Positions 27,308-36,043 of a DNA stretch of 64,000 nucleotides are shown one piece after another. A program made the translations under genes and the position numbers. The notes beneath the pieces were generated by a model that was not told where the DNA came from, did no database searches, and saw only the letters and a program-made list of their open reading frames with translations. Source of the DNA: Mucilaginibacter celer (GTDB taxonomy: Bacteria > Bacteroidota > Bacteroidia > Sphingobacteriales > Sphingobacteriaceae); the NCBI RefSeq assembly GCF_003576455.2, contig NZ_CP032869.1:4898001-4962000 (forward strand). The letters run 5' to 3'. The number at the start of each line of letters is the position of its first letter. Position 1 is the first letter of the stretch.

Positions 27308-28096
27308 TTATTTACCGGGCTCGTATCCATCAGGTATACTGAAGGGATAATTTTGCTCAACTTCAAAATCGGCCTTGGTGTAATGCAAATTAACCTGTAT
27401 TTTTTTATCTTTTACTACTGATGCTATATCTATTTGCGATGGCAGCACCCTGTTTGTTGCCTGTATAAACGCATTATTGGTTACCTGTAACGATTGAGCC
27501 TGCTGCTGGTTATCCAAATTGGTTTGGGTAACTTTATTATCAGGGCCCAATATCAGCTTGTAAACCAAATCATTAAGCGTACCGCTTAGGGTGGTGTTAC
27601 CATCGGCATGCTCAATTGTTGCTTTCTCGTTAACCAGTTCGGGCACAGCGTTGCCTATCAGTAACGATTCGAGCGTTTTATAATTAACCTGCTTGCTGGC
27701 GTAGGTATATATATAGCTGAACGGCTTTTTTATATATACACTTTGCAGACGGTTTATAATCATAATGCTATCGGGCGTTATTACCGCGCGGGCGGCTTCA
27801 ATGCCTAATACAGCGGTTATGGATACCCAAATCCTTTTATCCCTTGCTATCCTTACGTTCAGCGTAACATCGTTACTGTTGTTATTGATGCTGAGCTTGG
27901 TTTTTGCCTTACCTGCAAAGGTTGTAAAGTTAACCTGGCTTGCACGTATACCCGCCAACTTGCCTGCCAAATCATTATTAACTGTCGCCGTCGAATCGGC
28001 TTTGCGGGCAACCAGTACCTGCTTACGTGCTTTACAGCTTACCAGTACAAGCAGGCAGCAAGCTATAAGTACACTATTCGCTATATTTTTTTTCAT
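27308..28096 (-). CDS. DUF4292 lipoprotein (LolA/LolB-like fold)
   Basis: 262 residues. Lipoprotein signal peptide with lipobox VLVSC (Cys ~21). The body (VNFTTFAGKAKTKLSINNNS, VRIARDKRIWVSITAVLGIE, ARAVITPDSIMIINRLQSVY) is the DUF4292 family, which structural prediction relates to LolA/LolB lipoprotein carriers; its role in lipoprotein sorting is inference. The start codon lies 23 bases inside the upstream TPR gene, so translation is coupled. Confidence 0.88.
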   Translation of the reverse strand: MKKNIANSVLIACCLLVLVSCKARKQVLVARKADSTATVNNDLAGKLAGIRASQVNFTTFAGKAKTKLSINNNSNDVTLNVRIARDKRIWVSITAVLGIEAARAVITPDSIMIINRLQSVYIKKPFSYIYTYASKQVNYKTLESLLIGNAVPELVNEKATIEHADGNTTLSGTLNDLVYKLILGPDNKVTQTNLDNQQQAQSLQVTNNAFIQATNRVLPSQIDIASVVKDKKIQVNLHYTKADFEVEQNYPFSIPDGYEPGK

Positions 28097-29888
28097 TTAT
28101 TTTACGATCTAAGGCCGGCGAGTTACCGCCATAACTTTTGGCTTTTTTCCAGTTGGCTACGGCGCCATCTGCATCCCCCAGGAAAAACAAAATATCACCG
28201 TAATGTTCGTACTTCACCGAACTATTTTCTTTATCATGTGCTAAAGCCTTTTCCATCCACTGCTTTGCAGGCGCATATTTTTTCTGCATAAACAGGATCC
28301 AGGCATAAGTATCCTCAAACGATGCCGTGTTGGGCTGTAACTCGTTCGACCGGGCCGACATTTGCGCCGCCTTATCCAACTGCTCATTCCTTAACGATAA
28401 ATAATAAGCATAATTGTTCAGCGTAAACGCGTTATCCGGGTTATAGGTTAATGCCTTTTCATAACTCTCGTCTGATGCCTTAATGTTCTTCAGCTCATGA
28501 TAACAATCGCCCAATAATGAAAAACTTAACGAAAGTAGTTCCTTATCCTGAAGTTCTAATGAAGTAGCGTTTTTTATATAGGTAACGGCTTTGGCATTAT
28601 CCTTTTTCTGGGCCCAGGCTACACCTACCAAATAGTTCATCCAGGCCTGGTTAGGGAACAGTGAGAGGGCGTTTTCACCATCTTTAATCGCAGCATCCAA
28701 ATCATTATCACCCAACTCAAGCCGTACCAGTTGCTCCTGCACGTTGTACACCTGATCGTTAAGCTGCATCGATTTTTTTAAAACCGGCCGGGCTTCCTTG
28801 TATTTGGCATTCTGCAGCAGCATATCGCCATAAATGGCATAAGCCCTTGAATCGGCAGGGTGCGCAACGGTAAGTATGCGGCTCAGCTCCAGCGCGCTGG
28901 CTTTAGCATTGGCTTCCGGAAATTTGGGAAAATAGCCCGAAATGATATTGATCTTCTGGTCAATACTTACATCGGGTATGGCAAAGCCCAAGGTAAGCTC
29001 ATTAAAGCTGGCTTCGTTATTTTTTTTATCGCGATAGATATCGGCTAAAGCAAAGTGAACCATGCCATTGCGCGGATCAAGCTTTTCGGCCTGTTGTAAT
29101 ATTTTCAGGGCTTTGTCCTGGAAACCGTTAGAGTTGTAAATCTCGCCCAGGGCCAGGTAGTAGCGGATCTCGTTGGGGTTAGCCGCTATCTGTTTTTCCA
29201 ATTCGGCGGCGGCCTGGTCAACTTTGCCTTGTTTTAGGTAGATCTTTTGCTTGTTAACCAATATGTCGTCACTCGGGCCATCACGCTTTTCTATCTGGTT
29301 GTAAACTTTAAGTGCATCATCATACCTTTTTAAAATGATATAGGCATTAGCCTTATCAAAGTAATAAGCCGATTTATCGGGGTTGATCCTGATGAGCTGA
29401 TCGAAAACATTTTCAAGCTTATCAATAGTATTTGTTTTTTCGTAGCTATCGGCCAGGGCAGCCCAGTACCATTCATTATCTTTATTGATGGCCACGGCCT
29501 GCTCAAGCAGGGGCTGCGAACCTGCATAATCATTTTGCTGCCGTTTTAAGTTAGCCAGCTCATATAGCGATGCATCATTTGCAGGGTCGGTTTGAACAAT
29601 GCGTTCAAACATCTCGGTAGCCAGTTTATAATTCTCTACCGTTTTTTCGCGCAGGGCAGAAAAAAACAATTGCTTCACCATCAGGCTATCCTGGTAGGTC
29701 ATGATCTTACCCTGGGTATCCGCGGTATTGCCGGTAGTATTTTTTTTACGCTGAGATTGAGCTGCAAGAGGCAAGACATTGAGAGTCAAGACAACAAGAC
29801 ATAAGAATAAAGATGAAGGAACAGGCATAGAGAACCAATGTCGGTTCCGAACACAGTTCAATTTAATGTAACTTATCTCAATCTTCAT
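28074..29888 (-). CDS. Exported tetratricopeptide-repeat protein
   Basis: 604 residues if it starts at 29888; another in-frame ATG at 29828 gives 584 residues. Both give an exported protein; the upstream start supplies the basic n-region (CVRNRHW) before the hydrophobic core LFLCLVVLTLNVLPLAA. The rest is about a dozen TPR helices (ATEMFERIVQTDPANDASLY, ALKILQQAEKLDPRNGMVHF, ALTYNPDNAFTLNNYAYYLS). TPR proteins act as scaffolds. The overlap with the DUF4292 gene suggests both work together at the envelope. Confidence 0.85.
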   Translation of the reverse strand: MKIEISYIKLNCVRNRHWFSMPVPSSLFLCLVVLTLNVLPLAAQSQRKKNTTGNTADTQGKIMTYQDSLMVKQLFFSALREKTVENYKLATEMFERIVQTDPANDASLYELANLKRQQNDYAGSQPLLEQAVAINKDNEWYWAALADSYEKTNTIDKLENVFDQLIRINPDKSAYYFDKANAYIILKRYDDALKVYNQIEKRDGPSDDILVNKQKIYLKQGKVDQAAAELEKQIAANPNEIRYYLALGEIYNSNGFQDKALKILQQAEKLDPRNGMVHFALADIYRDKKNNEASFNELTLGFAIPDVSIDQKINIISGYFPKFPEANAKASALELSRILTVAHPADSRAYAIYGDMLLQNAKYKEARPVLKKSMQLNDQVYNVQEQLVRLELGDNDLDAAIKDGENALSLFPNQAWMNYLVGVAWAQKKDNAKAVTYIKNATSLELQDKELLSLSFSLLGDCYHELKNIKASDESYEKALTYNPDNAFTLNNYAYYLSLRNEQLDKAAQMSARSNELQPNTASFEDTYAWILFMQKKYAPAKQWMEKALAHDKENSSVKYEHYGDILFFLGDADGAVANWKKAKSYGGNSPALDRKINEKKYSE

Positions 29889-30000
29889 CCTTCTTGTTTC
29901 CTGATTCTAAAATTCTTGCTTCTATCTTTCTTGCTTCCTGATTCCTGAATTCTTGCTTCTATCTTTCTTCCTTCCTGATTCCTGAACTCCTGCTTCTATC
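29889..30000. repeat. Three tandem 37-bp repeats behind the flippase gene
   Basis: Copies at 29889-29926, 29927-29963 and 29964-30000; the last two are exactly 37 bp in register with a few substitutions, each ending TTGCTTCTATC or TGCTTCTATC. The block begins three bases after the flippase stop codon. No spacers, so it is not a CRISPR array. Confidence 0.85.
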
Positions 30001-30003
30001 TCA

Positions 30004-31524
30004 CTATCGTTTAAATATAGCTTTTAACTCCCGGCGTTCAAAGTAATACGCTCCGGCCGCAAATAACAGCAAAAGCCCGTTACCAACAAAAATATTACGT
30101 TTAAATACTGTAAACGACAGAAAAACAAACACCCCGGAAACAATTATATACGCGAGGTTCTTTTTTAAGTTGTATGGGATAGGATAATTTTTTTGCCCCC
30201 AGATGTATGATAACACCATCATGGTAGCGTAGGCAGCAAACGAAATCCAGGCCGAAGCCATGTAACTGTATCGGGGGATCAATAACCAGTTTAATAAAAT
30301 GGTTAACACCGCGCCGATGCCGGATATGTAGAGGCCATACTTAGTTTGATCGGATAATTTATACCAAACTGATAAATTCATATAAATACCCAGGCTCAGG
30401 TAGCCAAACAGCAACGGCGGCACAACGCCCAGGCCCTGCCAAAACGGGTTGTAAACTATGTGATGCTTTACTTCATGTGTTTCTTTACCTACTATAAAAG
30501 TAGCCAGAATGTTTACATTGGCCACAAGCCCAACGCATATTACCGCTACCATAATAACAAAGTAGTTCATGATGCGGGCATAGGTTTCGCCGGCATTTTT
30601 ATTTTTTGAGTGACTGAAAAAGAAGGGTTCGGCACCCAACTTAAACGCGTTTACAAACAGGCTTAAAAATAGTGCAATTTTTGCGCAGGTACCATAAATA
30701 CCCACATCCCTATCAGCAATGCCGCTTGGCAGAATATGTTTCAGCATCACCTTATCTAACGATTCGTTGATGATATAAGAGATATTAGCTATCAGCACCG
30801 GCCAGCTGTACATAAACATTTCGCTGTACATGGCTACGTCAAATTTCAGCCTTAGCTGTAATACCTCGGGCAGTAACAGCAATATGGTAAGGCCGCTGGC
30901 TATCGCGTTAGCTAAAAACACATAACCAACCCAGCCATGCCTGTACCAACTCTGCATCCAGTCTCCCCCGAGTAAATGATGACTTATGATAAAAGGCACC
31001 CCAAACAGAAAAAACAAATTAAGCGTCATCACCAACGCTATATTTGAGCATTTGATAATGGCGTATTTCATTGGTCGCCCTTCGGCCCGAAGCTTAGCAA
31101 ACGGCATCACACAAAAGGCATCCAAAACAAGGATTACGAAGAAACACTTTACGTAAAAGGTATAGTCGGCATGATCTTTGGCAACGCCGGCCTGCATATA
31201 AGTAACAATAGGATCCAGAAAAAACAGGCCAAACACCAGGAATAACAACGATACCGCTATAATAACACCAAAAGCATTGTTATAAACCTGTTGCTTATTA
31301 TCCTCGCGTTTTTGCAGGTACCTGAAATAGGTGGTTTCCATACCAAACGCCAGTATGTTGTTAATGATGGATGCACTACCGTAAACCGTTGTAAAAACGC
31401 CGTTAGCCCCAACCGTTAGGGTTCGGGTATAAATAGGCGTTAAAATAAAATAGATCATCCGCGAAATGATGGTACTTAAACCATAGATAGCGGTTTGCCC
31501 GGCAAATTTTTTTATTGTAGACAA
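30004..31524 (-). CDS. Wzx-type lipopolysaccharide/oligosaccharide flippase (MOP superfamily)
   Basis: 506 residues with 12-14 predicted hydrophobic helices. It would flip lipid-linked sugars across the inner membrane. The N-terminus (STIKKFAGQTAIYGLSTIIS) and KGANGVFTTVYG-like loop (VGANGVFTTVYGSASIINNI) are typical of Bacteroidetes polysaccharide exporters. The start codon seems to be TTG at 31524; the next ATG is 22 codons in and would remove the first helix. No glycosyltransferase cluster is next to it, so the cargo is not evident. Confidence 0.88.
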   Translation of the reverse strand: MSTIKKFAGQTAIYGLSTIISRMIYFILTPIYTRTLTVGANGVFTTVYGSASIINNILAFGMETTYFRYLQKREDNKQQVYNNAFGVIIAVSLLFLVFGLFFLDPIVTYMQAGVAKDHADYTFYVKCFFVILVLDAFCVMPFAKLRAEGRPMKYAIIKCSNIALVMTLNLFFLFGVPFIISHHLLGGDWMQSWYRHGWVGYVFLANAIASGLTILLLLPEVLQLRLKFDVAMYSEMFMYSWPVLIANISYIINESLDKVMLKHILPSGIADRDVGIYGTCAKIALFLSLFVNAFKLGAEPFFFSHSKNKNAGETYARIMNYFVIMVAVICVGLVANVNILATFIVGKETHEVKHHIVYNPFWQGLGVVPPLLFGYLSLGIYMNLSVWYKLSDQTKYGLYISGIGAVLTILLNWLLIPRYSYMASAWISFAAYATMMVLSYIWGQKNYPIPYNLKKNLAYIIVSGVFVFLSFTVFKRNIFVGNGLLLLFAAGAYYFERRELKAIFKR

Positions 31525-31556
31525 TGGGGATAGCTTATTTTAGTTGGCAGTATTAT

Positions 31557-31838
31557 TTACGATCGCCGTTTAACAACCTCAAAATTACGATAGTTTTTCA
31601 ATTCGCCTTCATGGCTTTCAACTGTGCTCACCTCGGCATCCTGCGGACCTTCCTCACACCATTCTATAAACATTTCGAGGGTTGACTGGTCGGCTTCCGC
31701 TTCGATATATACATCACCATTAGGTTCGTTGAGTATCATGCCACGCACACCCAATTGATCGGCAACAGCCTTTGTCGATTTACGGTAAAAAACGCCTTGT
31801 ACTTTGCCCTTAACGGTTATATTCAGATGTTTAATCAT
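31557..31838 (-). CDS. acyP: Acylphosphatase
   Basis: 93 residues from the ATG at 31838 (MIKHLNITVKGKVQGVFYRK); the frame extends to 31886 but then overlaps the promoter. Hydrolyses carboxyl-phosphate bonds of acyl phosphates. The catalytic arginine is in VQGVFYRKST and the catalytic asparagine in GMILNEPNGDV. Same strand and ~32 bases upstream of the flippase gene. Confidence 0.95.
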   Translation of the reverse strand: MIKHLNITVKGKVQGVFYRKSTKAVADQLGVRGMILNEPNGDVYIEAEADQSTLEMFIEWCEEGPQDAEVSTVESHEGELKNYRNFEVVKRRS

Positions 31839-31883
31839 TAGCCCGATTATATTGTTGATTATATTTGTTACATGTTTAGCACA

Positions 31884-31911
31884 CAAAGTTAACTTTTTTC
31901 CTGCTAAGCAA
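31884..31911 (-). promoter_or_regulatory. Promoter of acyP
   Basis: Minus strand: TTG (31909-31911), 17-base spacer, TAACTTTG (31884-31891). Matches the Bacteroidetes consensus. The leader is about 40 bases. Confidence 0.6.
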
Positions 31912-31987
31912 CCTGTTTAAAATAGTAAGCGTAACAACTATGAAGCACGCACTATTAACCACAAAATCATTTTAAAAAATCCGTTTT

Positions 31988-32509
31988 ATGAAAAAACTCA
32001 TTTTACCGGCAATTGTTGCCATTTTTATCAGCCTGTCGGCATTCGCAATATTCAACACATGGAAAGTTAAGGCCGATGCTGCTTCGGTTACTTTTGAAGG
32101 ACACCGCGTAAGCGGTTCGTTTACAGGCCTTAAAGCGGAGATTGTTTTTGATAAGGACCATCCCGAAGCAGCCAAAATATCTGCAACTATCGATGTAACA
32201 ACGGCAGCTACAGGCTTTTTTATCAAAACCAGTCATGTTAAATCGGCGCTTGGTGCTGATGATTATCCAACCATTAAGTTTGAATCGACCTCGGTTGCCA
32301 AAAGCGGCAGCGGTTATGTTGCCAACGGCAAATTAACCATGAAGGGCAAAACCAACCCCGAAGCCATTCATTTCACTTTTGATGAACAGGGCAATGAGGG
32401 AACCTTTAAAGGTGATTTTAAGGTGGTTCCTGCCAAATACGGCATCGACAGGAGCGGCACCCCGCCCGAGGTTACGATACATTTGAGCGTGCCGGTAAGT
32501 AAAGGGTAA
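31988..32509 (+). CDS. YceI-family periplasmic protein
   Basis: 173 residues. Signal peptide (MKKLILPAIVAIFISLSAFA) followed by the YceI lipocalin-like barrel, which binds isoprenoid-type lipids in known members. Typical positions: TWKVKADAASVTFEGHRVSG, KISATIDVTTAATGFFIKTS, LGADDYPTIKFESTSV and GKLTMKGKTNPEAIHFTFD. Divergent from acyP. Ends at a strong bidirectional hairpin. Confidence 0.93.
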   Translation: MKKLILPAIVAIFISLSAFAIFNTWKVKADAASVTFEGHRVSGSFTGLKAEIVFDKDHPEAAKISATIDVTTAATGFFIKTSHVKSALGADDYPTIKFESTSVAKSGSGYVANGKLTMKGKTNPEAIHFTFDEQGNEGTFKGDFKVVPAKYGIDRSGTPPEVTIHLSVPVSKG

Positions 32510-32559
32510 TTATCCAAAAAAAATGCCGCCCAATCACTTAGGCGGAGGCGAGATGTTGT

Positions 32560-32596
32560 AAAACATAAAACCGGCCTATAGCCGGTTTTATGTTTT
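32560..32596. terminator. Perfect bidirectional terminator between yceI-like gene and amidohydrolase gene
   Basis: A perfect 16-bp stem (AAAACATAAAACCGGC, 32560-32575, with its complement at 32581-32596) and a 5-base loop CTATA. The AT-rich outer stem supplies T runs in both directions. The right arm contains two bases of the amidohydrolase stop codon (32595-32597). Confidence 0.85.
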
Positions 32597-33764
32597 ATGC
32601 TAACTTTTTTACGGTTGTTTCGGGCGTTATCTTAAACCCATCCAAACCGCTTATGAGGTTGAGGCCCGGTGTTTTGCCGGGTGCTAAGGTTCCTTTTTCA
32701 TCATCAATGCCCAGGTATTCGGCACCGTTACGTGTAGCCCATTCTGTTAAGCGGGGAAGACCTATAGAAGGGAATTTTTGTTGAATAGCCTGCATTTCGC
32801 TCAAAATACAGAGTTTACTGTTTGATGCCAGGCTATCTGTACCCAGGGTAATATTGAAACCCTGATCAACAAACAGATCGATCTTTGGCAAACGGCCTTC
32901 GATGTATAAGTTAGCATTGGGGCAAAAGCACCAGTTTATTTTTTTATCAAAGCGTTTTATAAAGTAAATATCCTTAAGGTTTGTGCAGGTATTGTGCACC
33001 AGCAAAACTTTTTGTTTACTGCTTAATAAAGGAATGATAGATTGTACCGAATTACGGGCCTGGGGCTTAAAATAGGAGATATCCATCCCAAAATGATCGT
33101 ACAGATCTAAAAACGCCCCCAGCTTATAGCGATAAAACTTATTTTCATCCTCGCATTCCTGGTTATGGATGCTGAGCAGGTTATTATCAGCGTTATCGCT
33201 GTATTTTTTTATCAGCTTAAATAATTCTTTCGATACCGAGTATGGTGCATGCGGGGTGATGGAACAGCCCCCCGGTTTAAACTCGTTAAGCAACGCAAGG
33301 GCTTTTTCAAAAACCTCGGTGGCACGCTCGGGCAAAAAACCAAATGTTTCGATAAAAGTATGATAATACAGCTTGCTTTGCTTTTTCATGGCAACGCTGT
33401 TGTTACTGTTGGAAATATCGCCAACAGCCACTATACCATTATCATACATTTCCTGGTCGGCTTTGGCAATGGCATCCAATACCTCCTGTTGGTCGGTATT
33501 GCGCAGGGCCTGGATGTCTTTTATAAAATTAACCAGTCCGCCGCGGGGTTTTACCCTGTTTTGTAAATGCGAAAGTTCGGTATGGCAGTGGGTATTAATA
33601 AATCCGGGGGTAATGATACCACTCACCTGTTGGATAGGCCCGCTGGGGGGCTTATTACTTTCGGCAACAGCGATGATCTTACCTTGATCATCAACGGTGA
33701 CAATTCCATTTTTAATAGGATCGGCATAAACTGGAAAAACGTAATCGGCTCTAAAACTTTTCAT
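32595..33764 (-). CDS. Amidohydrolase-superfamily deaminase (SsnA/TrzA-like)
   Basis: 389 residues. Metal ligands of the superfamily are present: HxH in GFINTHCHTELSH (~60), a His in ITPHAPYSVSKE, a His in VLLVHNTCTN, and the Asp in NITLGTDSLASN. This group deaminates purine-like or other heterocycles. In Bacteroidetes that use the futalosine route to menaquinone, a related enzyme is aminodeoxyfutalosine deaminase; the assignment here is only a possibility. Cytoplasmic, single gene, convergent with the yceI-like gene. Confidence 0.85.
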   Translation of the reverse strand: MKSFRADYVFPVYADPIKNGIVTVDDQGKIIAVAESNKPPSGPIQQVSGIITPGFINTHCHTELSHLQNRVKPRGGLVNFIKDIQALRNTDQQEVLDAIAKADQEMYDNGIVAVGDISNSNNSVAMKKQSKLYYHTFIETFGFLPERATEVFEKALALLNEFKPGGCSITPHAPYSVSKELFKLIKKYSDNADNNLLSIHNQECEDENKFYRYKLGAFLDLYDHFGMDISYFKPQARNSVQSIIPLLSSKQKVLLVHNTCTNLKDIYFIKRFDKKINWCFCPNANLYIEGRLPKIDLFVDQGFNITLGTDSLASNSKLCILSEMQAIQQKFPSIGLPRLTEWATRNGAEYLGIDDEKGTLAPGKTPGLNLISGLDGFKITPETTVKKLA

Positions 33765-33908
33765 TCAAATATAAACTTGGTATCGTGACGCATAACGTTT
33801 TTCAAAAGACTTTCTCCTGCAAAATAAGTACAATTAACTTTTAGTTATTGTTTTTTATCAAATCAAAAAGAATGACTTTAAAAAAAGATAGATTTTTTTA
33901 AATTTAAG

Positions 33909-33916
33909 TACTTTTG
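33909..33916 (+). promoter_or_regulatory. -7 box directly before rlmN
   Basis: TACTTTTG matches TAnnTTTG and ends only 4 bases before the GTG start at 33921. The RNA start would fall on or next to the start codon, so the rlmN mRNA may be leaderless. Confidence 0.5.
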
Positions 33917-33920
33917 CAAT

Positions 33921-34988
33921 GTGAACAATACAAATGGTAAAATCGATATCCGCAGCCTGAGCCTGAATGCTTTACAGGAGCATTTTATCCGCATGGATGA
34001 AAAAAGCTTCAGGGCAAAACAGGTTTATGAATGGCTATGGAAAAAATCTTGCTTTTCTTTTAACGAGATGAGCAATATTTCTAAAGAACTGCGCACTAAA
34101 CTGGATGCTAATTTTATAATTAACAACGTAAAAATAAATTCCTCACAGGTTAGTGCTGATAAAACTATAAAAAATTCTTTTATTTTACACGATAACCATT
34201 TAATTGAGGGTGTTTTAATTCCTACTCCCGGCCGCATGACGGCCTGTGTATCATCGCAGGTTGGATGCAGTCTCACCTGTAAATTTTGCGCAACAGGCTA
34301 TATGGAGCGCAAAAGAAACCTTAACCCCGACGAAATTTACGACCAGGTTGTACTGATTGATCAGCAAGCCCGCCAACATTATGGCCAGCCGCTTTCAAAT
34401 ATTGTTTACATGGGCATGGGCGAGCCATTGCTTAACTATGCCAACATGATGAAATCTATCGATCGGATTACCTCAGAAGATGGGCTTAACATGGCGGCAA
34501 AACGCATCACCGTTTCAACGGCCGGCATTGCCAAAATGATTAAAAAACTGGGCGACGATGATGTTAAGTTTAACCTTGCACTATCGCTTCACGCCGCTAA
34601 CGACGAAAAGCGAAATACCATAATGCCTATAAACGAGCAAAACTCGTTAAAAGCACTGGCAGAGGCTTTGAAGTATTATTACGCGAAAACCAAGAATCCG
34701 GTTACTTATGAATATATTATTTTTGATGGCGTAAACGATAACATTCAGGATGCCATGGAGTTAGCAAAATTTTGCAAACACCTGCCCTGCAAAGTGAATA
34801 TTATTGAATATAATCCTATTGCCTTTGCCAGCTATATTAATGCTGGCGAAGATAAGGTAGAAGCTTTTGCTGCATACCTTACCAAACAGGGCATTAACAC
34901 CCACCTGCGCCGCAGCCGTGGCAAAGATATTGACGCCGCCTGCGGGCAATTAGCCATTAAAGAAAAAGGTAAACTGGCCGAAGTTTAA
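33921..34988 (+). CDS. rlmN: 23S rRNA (adenine-C2)-methyltransferase RlmN
   Basis: 355 residues with a GTG start (33921). The N-terminal sequence NTNGKIDIRSLSLNALQEHF matches the family's start, so I keep GTG over the later ATG. Dual-specificity radical-SAM enzyme that methylates C2 of A2503 in 23S rRNA and A37 in some tRNAs. Motifs: CxxxCxxC as VGCSLTCKFCATGY (~117), the SAM-binding NIVYMGMGEPLLNY, and the methyl-carrying Cys near RRSRGKDIDAACGQL at the C-terminus. Followed 23 bases later by the comF-like gene. Confidence 0.96.
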   Translation: MNNTNGKIDIRSLSLNALQEHFIRMDEKSFRAKQVYEWLWKKSCFSFNEMSNISKELRTKLDANFIINNVKINSSQVSADKTIKNSFILHDNHLIEGVLIPTPGRMTACVSSQVGCSLTCKFCATGYMERKRNLNPDEIYDQVVLIDQQARQHYGQPLSNIVYMGMGEPLLNYANMMKSIDRITSEDGLNMAAKRITVSTAGIAKMIKKLGDDDVKFNLALSLHAANDEKRNTIMPINEQNSLKALAEALKYYYAKTKNPVTYEYIIFDGVNDNIQDAMELAKFCKHLPCKVNIIEYNPIAFASYINAGEDKVEAFAAYLTKQGINTHLRRSRGKDIDAACGQLAIKEKGKLAEV

Positions 34989-35011
34989 AAAATCCATCTT
35001 AAATTAAGGCC

Positions 35012-35710
35012 ATGAATTTGCTGCGCACTTACCTGGCCGATTTTGTTTCCTTACTATTTCCCGAGCTTTGCGCGGCCTGCGAAGCCAGTTTGGTGAGCGG
35101 CGAGCATATTTTGTGCAGCAATTGCCGGTTTACCCTGCCTTTTACCAATTTTCACCATCAGCCTGATAATATTGTAGCCCGGCAGTTTTGGGGTAAGATT
35201 AATGTAGAGGCGGCTTATGCCTTATATTACTTTCAAAAAGGTGGCAAGGTACAACACCTGATGCACAATTTTAAATATAACGGTATGCAGCAAATTGGCA
35301 ACCTGCTGGGCAATATAGCAGGCGGGCAATTAATTGACAACGCCGTTTTTAAAACTGTTGATGTGATCATCCCTGTGCCCCTGCATAAAAAGCGTTTACG
35401 CGAGCGTGGGTACAACCAAAGTACCTGCTTTGCTCAAGGCCTGGCCGAAAAATTAAATGCCGTTGTTGATGATAAAAATTTAATTCGCACAAGGGCTACA
35501 AAAACCCAAACGCGTAAATCGCGTTTTGCAAGGTTTGAGAATATGCAGCATGTTTTTGAGGTAAAAAATCCACAATTGCTGGAGGGGAAACATGTTTTAC
35601 TGGTGGATGATATTGTAACTACCGGATCGACACTGGAGGCTTGCGGGGTGGAATTGTTGAAAGTGCCGGGATTGAAATTGAGTATTGCTACTATTGCCTA
35701 TGCGGAATAA
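35012..35710 (+). CDS. comF: ComF-family phosphoribosyltransferase-like protein
   Basis: 232 residues. N-terminal zinc-finger-like cysteines (LFPELCAACEASLVSGEHIL, then CSNC) and a type I phosphoribosyltransferase domain with the PRPP loop VLLVDDIVTTGSTLEACG and the conserved VIIPVPLHKKRLRERGYNQS. In competent bacteria ComF helps DNA uptake; in most Bacteroidetes its role is unclear. Probably co-transcribed with rlmN. Family A element copy 2 starts 40 bases after its stop. Confidence 0.92.
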   Translation: MNLLRTYLADFVSLLFPELCAACEASLVSGEHILCSNCRFTLPFTNFHHQPDNIVARQFWGKINVEAAYALYYFQKGGKVQHLMHNFKYNGMQQIGNLLGNIAGGQLIDNAVFKTVDVIIPVPLHKKRLRERGYNQSTCFAQGLAEKLNAVVDDKNLIRTRATKTQTRKSRFARFENMQHVFEVKNPQLLEGKHVLLVDDIVTTGSTLEACGVELLKVPGLKLSIATIAYAE

Positions 35711-35750
35711 ATAGTTTGATTTGTGGCCTACCTCTTTAATGAGCACTATA

Positions 35751-35976
35751 GCCGTTGTTGGTGTTGTCACCATAGGTGTTCGGAAGATTTTTTAATTCCC
35801 TCCCTGGGGAGGGGTGCGGTTGGATTGCGTAGTGGCAGGGAGGGGTTTATACGACTTGCATAGTCGGTTTGCAGGGTGTACAAACCCCTCCCTACACCCT
35901 CCCAAGGGAGGGAATCGCACAATTTCCCCGCTTTTTTATTTCTTCCGAACCCTATGGTGACAACACCAACAACGGC
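35751..35976. repeat. Nested palindromic MITE-like element, family A, copy 2 (226 bp)
   Basis: Perfect 21-bp terminal inverted repeats (35751-35771, 35956-35976) beginning GCCGTTGTTGGTGTTG, then CATAGGTGTTCGGAAGA facing TCTTCCGAACCCTATG. The centre carries CCCTCCCTGGGGAGGGG and CCCTCCCAAGGGAGGG. Long stretches match copy 1 at 3895-4199, including AGTGGCAGGGAGGGGTTT and GGGAGGGAATCGCACAATT. Lies between convergent genes (comF-like, histidine kinase). No transposase, so it would be a non-autonomous element. Confidence 0.82.
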
Positions 35977-36043
35977 ACGGAGGCTTATCCGGCTGCATCC
36001 ATACAACCTAACCTCTAATCTCCAACCTCTAATCACTAAAAAA

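Noticed and set aside
29889..30000. Possible CRISPR array
   Set aside because: Repeats are directly adjacent without unique spacers and only three units; no cas genes are near.
35012..35710. Competence locus around comF
   Set aside because: No other com genes are present; comF-like genes are common singletons in Bacteroidetes.
35767..36036. Minus-strand frame over family A copy 2
   Set aside because: Lies within the palindromic element and matches the equally meaningless frame in copy 1.
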